This document shows, piece by piece, positions 8,053 through 16,271 of a stretch of DNA of 64,000 bases (its first letter is position 1; every line of letters starts with the position of its first letter). The notes beneath the pieces were generated by a model that did not search any database, was not told the origin of the DNA, and saw nothing but the letters and a program-made list of their open reading frames with translations. This stretch comes from DASQUK01 sp035641315 (GTDB taxonomy: Bacteria > Actinomycetota > Acidimicrobiia > Acidimicrobiales > VFJN01), in the NCBI GenBank assembly GCA_035641315.1, contig DASQUK010000214.1, forward strand, positions 5,092 through 69,091, read 5' to 3'. Made by a program: the position numbers and the translations under genes.

Positions 8053-9294
8053 CTAACGGCGACCCATCCCCCGTCCCTGGCTGCGCCCGCTCGGCATCAC
8101 CACCGAGCCGCCCCAGCCGGAGCCCCGCCCCGACGACCGCGAACGCGCTCGTGAGGGTGTCGACGGCAACCCACCTATCCAGCTACCGAACATCCCGTCG
8201 TCCATGGGTGGACGGGTCCGGGGTTGCGCCATGCCCCGCTTCGACAACATCGCCATGGCCGCCATCGCGGCTGCTGTGAGCCACGGGCTCATGCCCGGCT
8301 CCCGGTAGCGGGGTTCGGCGCGGGGAGCTCCGAGACCGCCCGGCAGCTCCCCGCCCGCCGACGACGCCGGCGCCGCGGCCACGACCGGCTCCGGGAACAG
8401 CTCCTCGGGCGTGGGCTCGGCCGGCGTCGGCTGGCCATCGATCAGCGCCCGGGCCGTGTCCATCTGCCAACCGGCCTTGACCACCTGGGCGTAGGCCGCC
8501 TCGAGCTCAGGCCGGGTATCGGCCTCCTCCAGCAGCTTCTGCGCCTCGGTGAACAGCTCGGCGCCCTGACTGAAGGCGGTGCGAGCCTCGGCGGGCGTGT
8601 CGGGCAGGTCGGTCTTGTCCGCCAGCTCGAGCAGGTCGTTGGCGACCTTGTCGACGGCGCGGCGCACCTTGGTCTCGGCCGCGCCGATCTTCTCGGCCGA
8701 CAGCGCGGCGGCCCGTTCCTTCTGCTTCCGGGAGGCCCGCATCATCACCCACAGCAGCACCACGAGCCCGATGCCGAGGAACAGGAGCAGCCAGCCGAAC
8801 CCCCCGCCGCTCCCGCCCTGGTCGGCAGCCACACCACCGCTGTCGGCGCCGAGCGCGTCCGCCGCGGCGCTGGTGGCCGACGCAAGCGATCCGCCCGAGT
8901 TGACCCGATCGGCTGCCGCCTGCTCGGCAGTGTCGATCTCCTCGGCCGTGTCGAGGTTGGACGACAGCGCCACCTCGTTGGGTGCCCACACCAGCACCCG
9001 GCCCTGGCCGGCGAGGCCTTCACGCACCCGATCGGCGAACTGCCGCCCGTTGTCGAAGTCCTCGATCGGCTCGGCCAGCACGACGACCTTGAAGTAGCCG
9101 TCGCGGCTCTGTAGCCGGGCCACGGTGTTGTCGAGCTGGTCGAGGTCGGAGCTGGACAGGGCCCCCTCCTCGAAAGTGACATCGTTGTCGCGCAGGTCGT
9201 CGACGGCGGGGTCGACCTGCTGCGCCGACGCGGCGGTTGGGCCGAGTCCGACCCATGCCGTGACCGCGACGAACGCAACACCAAGCCGACGCAC
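8053..9294 (-). CDS. TPM-domain membrane protein
   Basis: GTG 9294 is chosen because GGAGGTG lies five bases upstream. The 413-residue product has a signal peptide (RRLGVAFVAVTAWVGLG ... ASA). A TPM domain follows, from about DDLRDNDVTFEEGAL to WAPNEVALSSNL. A Gly/Ala-rich linker, one membrane helix (FGWLLLFLGIGLVVLLWVM) and a cytosolic helical region come next. The tail is rich in Arg, Ser and Gly. TPM proteins are linked to photosystem repair in plants and to membrane proteins of unknown role in bacteria. Pairing with a PspA-like gene suggests a membrane-stress function. Confidence 0.75.
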   Translation of the reverse strand: MRRLGVAFVAVTAWVGLGPTAASAQQVDPAVDDLRDNDVTFEEGALSSSDLDQLDNTVARLQSRDGYFKVVVLAEPIEDFDNGRQFADRVREGLAGQGRVLVWAPNEVALSSNLDTAEEIDTAEQAAADRVNSGGSLASATSAAADALGADSGGVAADQGGSGGGFGWLLLFLGIGLVVLLWVMMRASRKQKERAAALSAEKIGAAETKVRRAVDKVANDLLELADKTDLPDTPAEARTAFSQGAELFTEAQKLLEEADTRPELEAAYAQVVKAGWQMDTARALIDGQPTPAEPTPEELFPEPVVAAAPASSAGGELPGGLGAPRAEPRYREPGMSPWLTAAAMAAMAMLSKRGMAQPRTRPPMDDGMFGSWIGGLPSTPSRARSRSSGRGSGWGGSVVMPSGRSQGRGMGRR

Positions 9295-9400
9295 AGTCAC
9301 CTCCGGGGTCAGGCGACGACTGCTTGTGGTCGCGAGTCTACGTATCGCGGCGCGAATGGCCAGAGGAAGAGAACCGCCGAAAATGCCGAACGACGCTCCG

Positions 9401-10252
9401 TCAGGAGACGGACGAGAGGTGATCGACCAGCAGCTCGTTGAGCCGGTCGGGCACCTGCTCGGCGATCCAGTGGCCCACGCCCTCGAGCACCTCGAACCGG
9501 TACGGCCCGTCGACACATCCGGCCGTGGCCTCCGCCGCCTCGCGACCCAGAGCCACGTCGCCGGTGGCCCACACGTACAGCGTGGGGATGGTGATCGGCC
9601 CGAGCCCCTCGATGTCCGCGGGCGACGCGGCGCGGTACCAGTTGAGCGCCGCCCCGAGCGCCTCGGGCGTGCCGAGGGCATCGAGGTAGGGCTGTTCCCG
9701 TCCCTCGGGCATGCCGCTCCCGGAGAACAGCAGCCGTAGGACGGCGGCGTCGTTCTCCAGCATGCGGTCCTGCGAGTCGGGCTGGCGGAAGAAGGTCATG
9801 TAGCCGGAGCGCTCGGCCTGGTCGCCGCCCAGGTCGCCCCGATACGCGCGGCGCAGCGCTTCGGGATGCGGGGTCGAGAGCACCGTCAGGCTGCGCAGCC
9901 GCTCGCGGTGACGACCGGCCACCTGCCACGCCACCGCCCCGCCCCAGTCTTGGCCGACGAGGTGGAACCGCTCGGCCCCGAGCGCGTCGGCCAGCTCCAG
10001 GACGTCGCCCACCAGCTCGGGCATGGCGTAAGCGGCGACATCGGTCGGGCGGGCGTTCGGCGAGTAGCCGCGCTGGTCGGGAGCGACGGCGCGGTGGCCG
10101 GCGGCCGCCAGCGCCTCGATCTGCTCGCGCCACGACGCCGATGTCTGCGGGAAGCCGTGCAGCAGGAGCACCAGCTCGGCGTCGTCGGGCCCGTCAGCCA
10201 GGGCGTCGAAGGTGTGGGCACCGACGGTGATCTGCGTGGAACGGACGCTCAT
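9401..10252 (-). CDS. Alpha/beta hydrolase, epoxide hydrolase-like
   Basis: ATG 10252 is preferred over 10270 because AAGGA lies seven bases upstream; this leaves four bases after the upstream stop. The 283-residue protein shows the oxyanion region LLLHGFPQTSASW and the nucleophile elbow LVGQDWGGAVAW, where Asp rather than Ser is the nucleophile, as in epoxide hydrolases and haloalkane dehalogenases. It also has the acid segment YVWATGDVALG and the base GVGHWI. The HGFP motif and Asp nucleophile favour epoxide hydrolase. The substrate is unknown. It is last in a three-gene run with the phosphotransferase and a hypothetical gene. Confidence 0.8.
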   Translation of the reverse strand: MSVRSTQITVGAHTFDALADGPDDAELVLLLHGFPQTSASWREQIEALAAAGHRAVAPDQRGYSPNARPTDVAAYAMPELVGDVLELADALGAERFHLVGQDWGGAVAWQVAGRHRERLRSLTVLSTPHPEALRRAYRGDLGGDQAERSGYMTFFRQPDSQDRMLENDAAVLRLLFSGSGMPEGREQPYLDALGTPEALGAALNWYRAASPADIEGLGPITIPTLYVWATGDVALGREAAEATAGCVDGPYRFEVLEGVGHWIAEQVPDRLNELLVDHLSSVS

Positions 10253-10256
10253 GGGC

Positions 10257-11375
10257 TCATCCTTGTGCATGCGCCTGCCCGCTCAGGTCCCGAGCCTCGT
10301 CGGCGCGGTCGAGCAGGAAACACATGGTCGGCGCCCACCACGACAGCGCCTCGGCGATCGGCCGGCCATTGAGCGTGGGCCGCCGCTCGGCGACGGACCG
10401 GACCAGTGCTGGACCGATCCATGCGTACTTGGCCGCCATGGTGGCCGCCATCGCCAGCCGCGCCGTGCTGTGCGGGCCGGACCACCCGGCATCCCGTAGG
10501 CCCGCCGCATAGCCGTCGGCCACGGCGTCGTACAGGTGGGGCAGTTGCTCCGGCGCGACGTGGAAGTCGAGCACCGCGTCGGGCACCAGGTTGCCGGCGT
10601 CCTCGCCGAAGGAGCCGATCCCCACGAACGACCAGTCGATGACCGCGGTCGTGCCGGCGCCGCCGTCGAAGAGGTTGGCGGGATGGAGGTCGAGGTGGCA
10701 CACGGTGGCTGGCACGTGAGCCAACACGTCGAGGAAACGTGACCGATCCGCGCTCATGGCCTGGAGGCGGTCGACTGGCGGGTCGGGGAACCACTCGACC
10801 AGCAAGGGGTCGCCCCAGACGGCTGGATCCGAGGGAAGGGTCAGCTTGCGGAGCGGCTGCGCGAGGTAGCTGTACAGCCAACCGCGGCTCAGCCAGGGAT
10901 GGTCGGGCAGGGCTCGCCCGGCGGCGAACTCGCCCTGCGCTTGGCCGAGGTGCCTCGCCGCCAGTCGATAGCGGTCGATCGGCCACCTCGGCGCCGCCTC
11001 ACCCGCCAGGTCCTCGAGCCATAGGGCCACGCTGCCGTCGGCGCGGTCGGCGATCAGCTCGCAGCGCGGCGCCCGGAGCCCGCCCCCGAGGCCGCCGAGC
11101 AGTCCCGATCGGTACGCCTCGGCCTCGCGCCGCCAGTAGTACCAGTGGGTCACGTCGACGCCCGAGCGCCAGTTCTCGCTGCCGCCCTCGGGCGCATGGG
11201 CCAGGACCTTCACCACGGCGGACCGGTGCCCCACCCGGACCCGCCACAGCCCCGCGGTCGCGGAGGCAACGGCCGTGTGGGCCAGTGGCTCAACCACAGC
11301 CGGACTCTCGGCAAGCGCCGCATCTCCGAACACGGCCCCGATTTCGTCGGCCGGCAGATCGCCGGGACGTGTCAC
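10257..11375 (-). CDS. Phosphotransferase (APH/choline kinase-like)
   Basis: This 372-residue kinase-fold protein has the catalytic motif VCHLDLHPANLF and the metal-binding segment TTAVIDWSFVGIGSFGEDAGNL. The N-terminal lobe is degenerate (WRVRVGHRSAVVKVL keeps the likely ATP-binding Lys). The N-terminus is normal for the family, starting at GTG 11375, four bases after the stop of the upstream hypothetical gene. The substrate is not predictable; neighbours give no strong clue. Genes of this family in soil actinobacteria are often not drug-resistance enzymes. Confidence 0.75.
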   Translation of the reverse strand: MTRPGDLPADEIGAVFGDAALAESPAVVEPLAHTAVASATAGLWRVRVGHRSAVVKVLAHAPEGGSENWRSGVDVTHWYYWRREAEAYRSGLLGGLGGGLRAPRCELIADRADGSVALWLEDLAGEAAPRWPIDRYRLAARHLGQAQGEFAAGRALPDHPWLSRGWLYSYLAQPLRKLTLPSDPAVWGDPLLVEWFPDPPVDRLQAMSADRSRFLDVLAHVPATVCHLDLHPANLFDGGAGTTAVIDWSFVGIGSFGEDAGNLVPDAVLDFHVAPEQLPHLYDAVADGYAAGLRDAGWSGPHSTARLAMAATMAAKYAWIGPALVRSVAERRPTLNGRPIAEALSWWAPTMCFLLDRADEARDLSGQAHAQG

Positions 11376-11379
11376 CGAT

Positions 11380-11898
11380 CTAGAGGGCCAGGAGCGATCG
11401 CCAGTCGGCGCGATGCTTCTCGGCGACCTCGTCGGGGGTGAGCCGCAGGACGTCGTCGGGGACCAGATCGACGATGCGGCGCTGCTCGGCGTAGTGGTGC
11501 GGGTTGGCCACCTCGGCGAACAGCGGCTGGCGGTAGGCGATCAGATCGGGCGGCGCGTCGCCCAGGAATCCCCAGATGGTCAATGCCACGGTGAGGTCGT
11601 GGACCACCGGTGCCCGTCCGAACAGCGACGCCCGCTTCAGGGCCACGCCGATGCACCCCACCAGCGCGTCGTGCTCGGTCTCGTCGTGTGCGAGCTGGAG
11701 CTGCCCCTCGAACCGCCGGGCCAGCACGTACACGTAGCCCTGGTCGGGACCGGGAGCCCCGAGCCGATCGCCCGTGGGTTGGTGCCACGGCTCGTCGCCC
11801 GGCCGGACCGGCCGCCATGACTCGGGGCGGCGCGGCGGCGACTCGTAGATCCGCACGTGCCGGATCGCCGGCTCGGGAACGTACTCGGGGGCGGCCAC
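11380..11898 (-). CDS. Conserved-looking hypothetical protein
   Basis: This 172-residue soluble protein starts at GTG 11898 with weak ribosome-site support. It has no signal peptide, membrane helix or motif I recognise. It is rich in Arg and Pro near the N-terminus and contains the segments GYVYVLARRFEGQLQLAHDETEHDALVG and VALTIWGFLGDAPPDL. It lies 27 nt after cimA and four bases before the phosphotransferase, so it is probably cotranscribed with the phosphotransferase and hydrolase genes and perhaps with the leuB operon. The coding call rests on the tight packing and its codon bias. Confidence 0.6.
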   Translation of the reverse strand: MAAPEYVPEPAIRHVRIYESPPRRPESWRPVRPGDEPWHQPTGDRLGAPGPDQGYVYVLARRFEGQLQLAHDETEHDALVGCIGVALKRASLFGRAPVVHDLTVALTIWGFLGDAPPDLIAYRQPLFAEVANPHHYAEQRRIVDLVPDDVLRLTPDEVAEKHRADWRSLLAL

Positions 11899-11925
11899 GA
11901 GCCGAACGTTACTGGCTGCGTGGAC

Positions 11926-13578
11926 TCAAACGGCCGGGTCGCCGGCGTGGAACAGGCCGTAGACCAGCGAATCCACCAACGCCTGCCACGAGGCCTCGAT
12001 GACGTTCTCGCTGACGCCGATCGTCGACCACGTCCGGTCGCCGTCGGCCGAGTCGATGAGCACCCGCACCACGGCGCCCGTGGCGGCCGCGCCCTCGAGC
12101 ACGCGCACCTTGAAGTCGGTCAGGTGGATCCGGTCGAGCTGGGGGTAGCGCTCGGTGAGCACCGACCGCAGCGCCTCGTCGAGCGCGTTGACCGGTCCGT
12201 TGCCCTCGCCCACCGCCACCAGGCGCTCGTCGCCCACCCACAGCTTGACGGTGGCCTCGGTGTCGATCATCGACTCGCCGTCCTCGATGGGGACGCCGCC
12301 CCGTACGGCGTTGCGGTGATAGGTCGTGACCCGGTAGCCCTCGAGCTGGAAGTAGGGCTGCCGCCAGCCCGTGGCTTCACGCATGAGCAGCTCGAGCGAG
12401 GCGTCCGCAGCCTCGAACTGGTAGCCGTCGGCCTCGAGGTGCTTGAGCCGTTCGGACAGCTCGGTCGCGCCCCGCCCGTCGAGGTCGACGCCGAACTCCT
12501 TGGCCTTGAGCGCCATGCCCGAGCGCCCACCGAGGTCGGACACCAGCACCCGCGTGTGGTTGCCCACCAGCGCCGGATCGACGTGCTCGTAGCTGGCGCC
12601 GCCGACCTTGCCCAGCGCCGAGGTGTGCAGCCCGCCCTTGTGGGCGAACGCCGAGGCGCCCACGTACGGGTCAGCGGCGTGGGGTGGCAGGTTGACGAGC
12701 TCGGCCACGTGCCGCGACACCGCCGTCAGGCGGTCGAGCCGCCCGTCGGGCAGGCAGCGCACCCCCATCTTGAGCTCCAGGTTGGGGATGCAGGTCATGA
12801 GGTTGGCGTTGCCGGTCCGCTCGCCGTAGCCGTTGACCGTCCCCTGCAGCTGGCTCGCACCAGCCACCACCGCCGCCACCGAGTTGGCCTCGGCGCAGCC
12901 GCTGTCGTTCTGCGTGTGGATGCCGATCTGGGGGCCGGTGGGATCGGCGCCGAAGTAGCCGACGACCTCCCCGACGATCCGCTGCACCTCGTGGGGCAGC
13001 GAGCCGCCGTTGGTGTCGCACAGCACGAGGACCTCGGCGCCCTCGGTGGCCGCCGCCTCCAGCACCCGCAACCCGTACTCGGGATTGGCCTTGTAGCCGT
13101 CGAAGAAGTGCTCGGCGTCGAAGAACACCCGCAGCCCCTGGGCCCGCAGGAACCGCACCGACTCGCCGACCATGGCCACCCCCTCGTCGAGGCTGGTGCC
13201 GAGGGCCTCGGTGACGTGGAAGTCCCAGCTCTTTCCGACGATGCACGCGGTCGACACGCCGCTCTCGACCAACGCGAGCAGGGTCGGGTCGCTGTCCACC
13301 TTCCCGGCCGGCCGCCGGGTCGACCCGAACGCCACCAGCGTGGCGCTGTCGAGGTGCAGGTCCCGGGGCGCACGGCGAAAGAACTCGGCGTCGCGGGGGT
13401 TGGCCTGGGGATAGCCCCCCTCGATCCAGCGGACCCCGAGCCAGTCGAGCTGCTCGGCCACCCGCAGCTTGTCGTCGACCGACAGCGAGATCCCCTCGAA
13501 CTGGGCCCCGTCCCGCAACGTGGTGTCGAAGATGTCAACGGCCGTGGGCGTGGCCGCCGCGGTCACGTCAGTGGACAT
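11926..13578 (-). CDS. cimA: (R)-citramalate synthase
   Basis: This 550-residue member of the LeuA/HMGL family condenses pyruvate and acetyl-CoA to citramalate, the first step of a threonine-independent route to isoleucine. The barrel begins VDIFDTTLRDGAQFEG (metal/substrate Asp at about 23) and includes HTQNDSGCAEANS with metal His, NGYGERTGNANL and FAHKGGLHTSA. A C-terminal LeuA-dimer regulatory domain starts near residue 410 (YRVTTYHRN...). It differs from the true leuA at 35580-37304. The EGGYPQANPRDAEFF and CIVGKSWDFHV segments are typical of CimA. The start overlaps the ilvE stop by 11 nt. No ilvA is in the window, which fits the citramalate route. Confidence 0.9.
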   Translation of the reverse strand: MSTDVTAAATPTAVDIFDTTLRDGAQFEGISLSVDDKLRVAEQLDWLGVRWIEGGYPQANPRDAEFFRRAPRDLHLDSATLVAFGSTRRPAGKVDSDPTLLALVESGVSTACIVGKSWDFHVTEALGTSLDEGVAMVGESVRFLRAQGLRVFFDAEHFFDGYKANPEYGLRVLEAAATEGAEVLVLCDTNGGSLPHEVQRIVGEVVGYFGADPTGPQIGIHTQNDSGCAEANSVAAVVAGASQLQGTVNGYGERTGNANLMTCIPNLELKMGVRCLPDGRLDRLTAVSRHVAELVNLPPHAADPYVGASAFAHKGGLHTSALGKVGGASYEHVDPALVGNHTRVLVSDLGGRSGMALKAKEFGVDLDGRGATELSERLKHLEADGYQFEAADASLELLMREATGWRQPYFQLEGYRVTTYHRNAVRGGVPIEDGESMIDTEATVKLWVGDERLVAVGEGNGPVNALDEALRSVLTERYPQLDRIHLTDFKVRVLEGAAATGAVVRVLIDSADGDRTWSTIGVSENVIEASWQALVDSLVYGLFHAGDPAV

Positions 13579-14485
13579 GCTCGACCCAGTCCTTGTACCG
13601 GTCGACCTGGCCGCGCACTACCTTGCCGTACTCCTCGCCGATGGCCAGCGTCATGGGGCCCGGGCACGGCAGCTGGCGATCGTCAACCGAGAGGACCGAC
13701 GACACCTCGGCCGCGGTCCCGCACACGAACATCTCCTCGGCGATGTAGAGGTCGCTGCGTGACAGTTCGCCGAGCGCGACGTCGAAGCCGAGGTCGCGGG
13801 CGATGGCCATCACGGTGGATTGGGTGATGCCCTCGAGCGCACCGGCCGACAGCGGGGGGCTTATGAGCTTGCCGTGGCGGGCGACGAAGACGTTTTCGCC
13901 GGTGCACTCGGACACGAGGCCGGCCCGGTTGAGCAGGATGGCCTCGTCGTAGCCGGCCTTGAGCGCCTCGACCTTGGCCAGCGAGCTGTTCACGTAGTTG
14001 CCGGTGGTCTTCGCAGCCGGCGGCATGCTGTTGTGGTCGGGGCGGGCCCACGTCGAGATCTTCATGCGCACACCCTTGGTCAGGGCGTCGTCACCCAGGT
14101 AGGCACCCCACGGCCAGCACGCCACGGCCACGTCGACCGAACAGGGCAGCGTGTTGAGGCCCATCTCGCCGTAGCCGTAGTAGGCGATAGGGCGGACGTA
14201 GCAGGAGGACAGGCCGGTGGACCGCACCGTGTCCTTGACCGCCTGCACCATCTCGTCGACCGAGTAGGGCAAGGGCATCATCAGGATGCGCGCCGACTGG
14301 TCGAAGCGCCGCATGTGGTCGGTGAGCCGGAACACTGCGGGACCGTCGTCTGTCTCGTAGGCGCGGATGCCCTCGAAGACGCCCATGCCGTAGTGGAGCG
14401 AGTGCGTGAGGATGTGGATCTTGGCGTCGTCCCACGGGATCAGCTCGCCGTTGAACCAGATCTTCTCGGTGGGCGTGATGGGCAT
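13568..14485 (-). CDS. ilvE: Branched-chain amino acid aminotransferase
   Basis: This 305-residue fold-type IV PLP enzyme performs the last, reversible step of Leu, Ile and Val synthesis. The signature HSLHYGMGVFEGIRAY lies near residues 29-44. AKTTGNYVNSSLAK holds the PLP lysine. SECTGENVFVARHGKL and GITQSTVM are typical of the phosphate-binding region. ATG 14485 is supported by GAGGAG seven to eight bases upstream. The frame is open further upstream but that part is a shadow of leuB. It lies between leuB and cimA on one transcript. Confidence 0.95.
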   Translation of the reverse strand: MPITPTEKIWFNGELIPWDDAKIHILTHSLHYGMGVFEGIRAYETDDGPAVFRLTDHMRRFDQSARILMMPLPYSVDEMVQAVKDTVRSTGLSSCYVRPIAYYGYGEMGLNTLPCSVDVAVACWPWGAYLGDDALTKGVRMKISTWARPDHNSMPPAAKTTGNYVNSSLAKVEALKAGYDEAILLNRAGLVSECTGENVFVARHGKLISPPLSAGALEGITQSTVMAIARDLGFDVALGELSRSDLYIAEEMFVCGTAAEVSSVLSVDDRQLPCPGPMTLAIGEEYGKVVRGQVDRYKDWVEHVH

Positions 14486-14517
14486 GGGTGGGTCTCCTCG
14501 TGAACGGATGTGAGTAG

Positions 14518-15498
14518 TCAGACCCGGGAGGCGATGGCGTCGCCGATCTCGGGCGTTGTGCCGGTGAGCGCCGACGGGTCGGCGCAGGCCTTGCGGATTC
14601 GGGCGGCGGCGTCGGCCTCGTCCAGGAAGTCGAGCATCATGGCCGCCGACAGCACGGCGGCGGTGGGGTTCGCCCTCGCCTGCCCGGCGATGTCGGGCGC
14701 CGAGCCGTGCACGGGCTCGAACATCGACGGACCGGTGCGGGCCGGGTTGAGGTTGCCGGAGGCGGCGAAGCCGATGCCGCCCGACACCGCCCCGCCGAGG
14801 TCGGTGAGGATGTCGCCGAACAGGTTGTCGGTGACGATCACGTCGTAGCGCTGCGGGTCCTGCACGAAGTAGATGCAGGCGGCGTCCACGTGGTTGTAGG
14901 CGGTGCCGACGTCCGGATGCTCGGCGGCCACGTCGTCGAACGCCCGCTGCCAGAGGTCCCCGGCGAAGGTGAGCACGTTGGTCTTGTGGACCAGGGTCAC
15001 GTGCTTGCGGCTGCGCTGGGTGGCCAGCTCGAAGGCGTAGCGGACGCAGCGCTCGACCCCCATGCGGGTGTTCACCGAGCCCTGGGTGGCCACCTCGTGG
15101 GTCGTGCCCTTGCGCAGGACGCCACCCTCGCCGACATAGGGGCCCTCGGTGTTCTCGCGGATGACGACCATGTCGATGCCACGGCCCGTGTCGAGGAACG
15201 GCCGCTGGTTGACGTAGAGGTCGAGGTCGAACCGCATCTTGAGCAGCAGTCCCCGCTCGATGACGCCCGGGGGCACGCCGGGCGTGCCGACCGCGCCGAG
15301 CAGCAGCGCGTCCAGCCCCCGCCACTCCTCGAGCACGCTGTCCGGCAGGATCGTGCCGTCCCGCAGGTAGCGGGCGCCGCCCAGGTCGTAATCCACGGTG
15401 TCCAAGGCGACTCCGGTGGCCCGGACGACTTTGAGTGCCTCCGCGACGACCTCGGGGCCGATGCCGTCCCCGCCGATGACTCCGATCCTGTGGGTCAA
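14518..15498 (-). CDS. leuB: 3-isopropylmalate dehydrogenase
   Basis: The start TTG 15498 is chosen because GGAGAC is placed correctly upstream and the protein then begins THRIGVIGGDGIGPEV, as family members do; upstream codons belong to the attenuator. The 326-residue enzyme shows GDGIGPEV, RENTEGPYVGEGG, KTNVLTFAGDLW (active-site Lys), DAACIYFV and DNLFGDILTDLGGA, then MFEPVHGSAPDIAG. It oxidises 3-isopropylmalate with NAD. In citramalate users the same enzyme also oxidises the methylmalate intermediate of the isoleucine branch, which fits its position before ilvE and cimA behind an Ile/Val-reading leader. Confidence 0.93.
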   Translation of the reverse strand: MTHRIGVIGGDGIGPEVVAEALKVVRATGVALDTVDYDLGGARYLRDGTILPDSVLEEWRGLDALLLGAVGTPGVPPGVIERGLLLKMRFDLDLYVNQRPFLDTGRGIDMVVIRENTEGPYVGEGGVLRKGTTHEVATQGSVNTRMGVERCVRYAFELATQRSRKHVTLVHKTNVLTFAGDLWQRAFDDVAAEHPDVGTAYNHVDAACIYFVQDPQRYDVIVTDNLFGDILTDLGGAVSGGIGFAASGNLNPARTGPSMFEPVHGSAPDIAGQARANPTAAVLSAAMMLDFLDEADAAARIRKACADPSALTGTTPEIGDAIASRV

Positions 15499-15540
15499 CT
15501 TGTCTCCAATGGTCTGTTGGCCTGTGATCCGGGCCGACAA

Positions 15541-15568
15541 ATGACAAACCGCCCACCGAGGTGGACGG
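15541..15568 (-). terminator. Attenuator terminator upstream of leuB
   Basis: On the minus strand CCGTCCAC (15568-15561) pairs with GTGGGCGG (15556-15549) around a CTCG loop and is followed by TTTGTCATTTGT. It lies between the leader peptide and leuB, so it acts on the leuB-ilvE-cimA transcript rather than at a gene end. Confidence 0.75.
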
Positions 15569-15574
15569 TCAGGA

Positions 15575-15600
15575 GCGCACGTCGAGGGGCCGACGTGCGC
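15575..15600 (-). promoter_or_regulatory. Leader hairpin of the leuB attenuator
   Basis: GCGCACGTCG pairs perfectly (10 bp) with CGACGTGCGC around a six-base loop. It begins at the last base of the leader stop codon, so a ribosome resting at the stop would cover its 5' arm. The ilvB leader has a near-identical GCGCACG hairpin in the same place. Confidence 0.7.
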
Positions 15601-15641
15601 TACACGATGATGATTACCGAGGCGGCAGGGTCGCCGGACAT
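15600..15641 (-). CDS. BCAA leader peptide MSGDPAASVIIIV
   Basis: This 13-residue reading frame runs from ATG 15641 to TAG 15600. It ends in one Val, three Ile and one Val codons directly before the stop. The run Val-Ile-Ile-Ile-Val is just what an attenuator sensing charged tRNA-Ile and tRNA-Val needs. It is followed by a hairpin and an intrinsic terminator before leuB. A promoter-like TTGACG-N18-AACACT ends eight bases before the ATG, so the leader may be translated from a leaderless transcript. The downstream operon makes the isoleucine precursor citramalate. Confidence 0.75.
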   Translation of the reverse strand: MSGDPAASVIIIV

Positions 15642-15649
15642 CGCCGGTC

Positions 15650-15679
15650 AGTGTTCACCGTGGCGGCGCGCGGCGTCAA
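15650..15679 (-). promoter_or_regulatory. Predicted promoter of the leuB-ilvE-cimA operon
   Basis: The minus strand carries TTGACG (15679-15674) and AACACT (15655-15650) with 18 bases between. Eight bases separate the -10 box from the leader ATG. The -35 box is identical to the one before the leuA leader. Confidence 0.55.
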
Positions 15680-15689
15680 CCGGGATGCG

Positions 15690-15718
15690 TTGGCCGGCCT
15701 CCGCGAAATCTCTAGCCT
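15690..15718 (+). promoter_or_regulatory. Predicted greA promoter (leaderless mRNA)
   Basis: TTGGCC (15690-15695) and TAGCCT (15713-15718) are 17 bases apart, and the greA ATG is nine bases further on. No ribosome site lies between, so greA mRNA may start at or near its ATG. It is divergent from the leuB promoter. Confidence 0.5.
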
Positions 15719-15727
15719 GATACGCCT

Positions 15728-16195
15728 ATGGCACAGACCCACCACCTCTCGCAGGCTACCTACGACCGCCTCCAAGCGGAGTACGACGACCTGACGACGC
15801 GCGGCCGGGTCGAGATCGCTCGCAAGATCGAGGCGGCCCGGGAGCTCGGCGACCTCTCGGAGAACGGCGACTACCACGCCGCCAAGGAGGAGCAGGGCAA
15901 GATGGAGGGCCGCATCCGCCAGCTCGCCACCATGCTCGAGAACGCCGAGATCGTCCAGGGCGCCAACGGCGAGCACGTGTCGCACGGGTCGGTCGTCGCC
16001 ATTCGCTACGCGGGCGACGACGAGGTCGAGCGCTACCTGATCGGTTCGATCGAGGAGCGCCACGACGACCTCGAGGTCATCAGCCCGTCGTCGCCGCTGG
16101 GCGAGGCCCTCATCGGGTCGGCACCGGGCGATTCGGTGACGTTCACCGCCCCCACCGGCGCCGAGCTGCAGGTCGAAGTCGTCGCGGTCGATTGA
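15728..16195 (+). CDS. greA: Transcription elongation factor GreA
   Basis: This 155-residue protein has the GreA N-terminal coiled coil (about 1-75) with the acidic tip ARELGDLSENGDYHAAKEEQG, whose Asp/Glu pair enters the RNA polymerase secondary channel. The C-terminal FKBP-like domain contains YLIGSIEERHDD, ISPSSPLGEALIG and GDSVTFTAPTG. It rescues backtracked RNA polymerase by stimulating transcript cleavage. Length is normal. It converges on the carbonic anhydrase gene through a large inverted repeat. Confidence 0.96.
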   Translation: MAQTHHLSQATYDRLQAEYDDLTTRGRVEIARKIEAARELGDLSENGDYHAAKEEQGKMEGRIRQLATMLENAEIVQGANGEHVSHGSVVAIRYAGDDEVERYLIGSIEERHDDLEVISPSSPLGEALIGSAPGDSVTFTAPTGAELQVEVVAVD

Positions 16196-16271
16196 GGGTC
16201 GATTCCGCGGATCAATTCCACCAGCAGACGCTGGGATTCAGGCTGCCTCGCAGCCGGCGGAATCGACCCTC
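16194..16271. terminator. Bidirectional inverted repeat between greA and carbonic anhydrase genes
   Basis: GAGGGTCGATTCCGC (16194-16208) has a perfect 15-bp complement at 16257-16271. An inner hairpin GGCTGC/GCAGCC (around 16240-16254) lies in the 48-nt loop. The arms overlap both converging stop codons. The symmetric layout suits termination from both sides, although there is no T tract. Confidence 0.6.

Noticed and set aside
13568..15556. One 662-codon frame covering both ilvE and the leuB region
   Set aside because: The upstream half is out of frame with leuB, which is intact in another frame. ilvE has its own start with GAGGAG at 14485.
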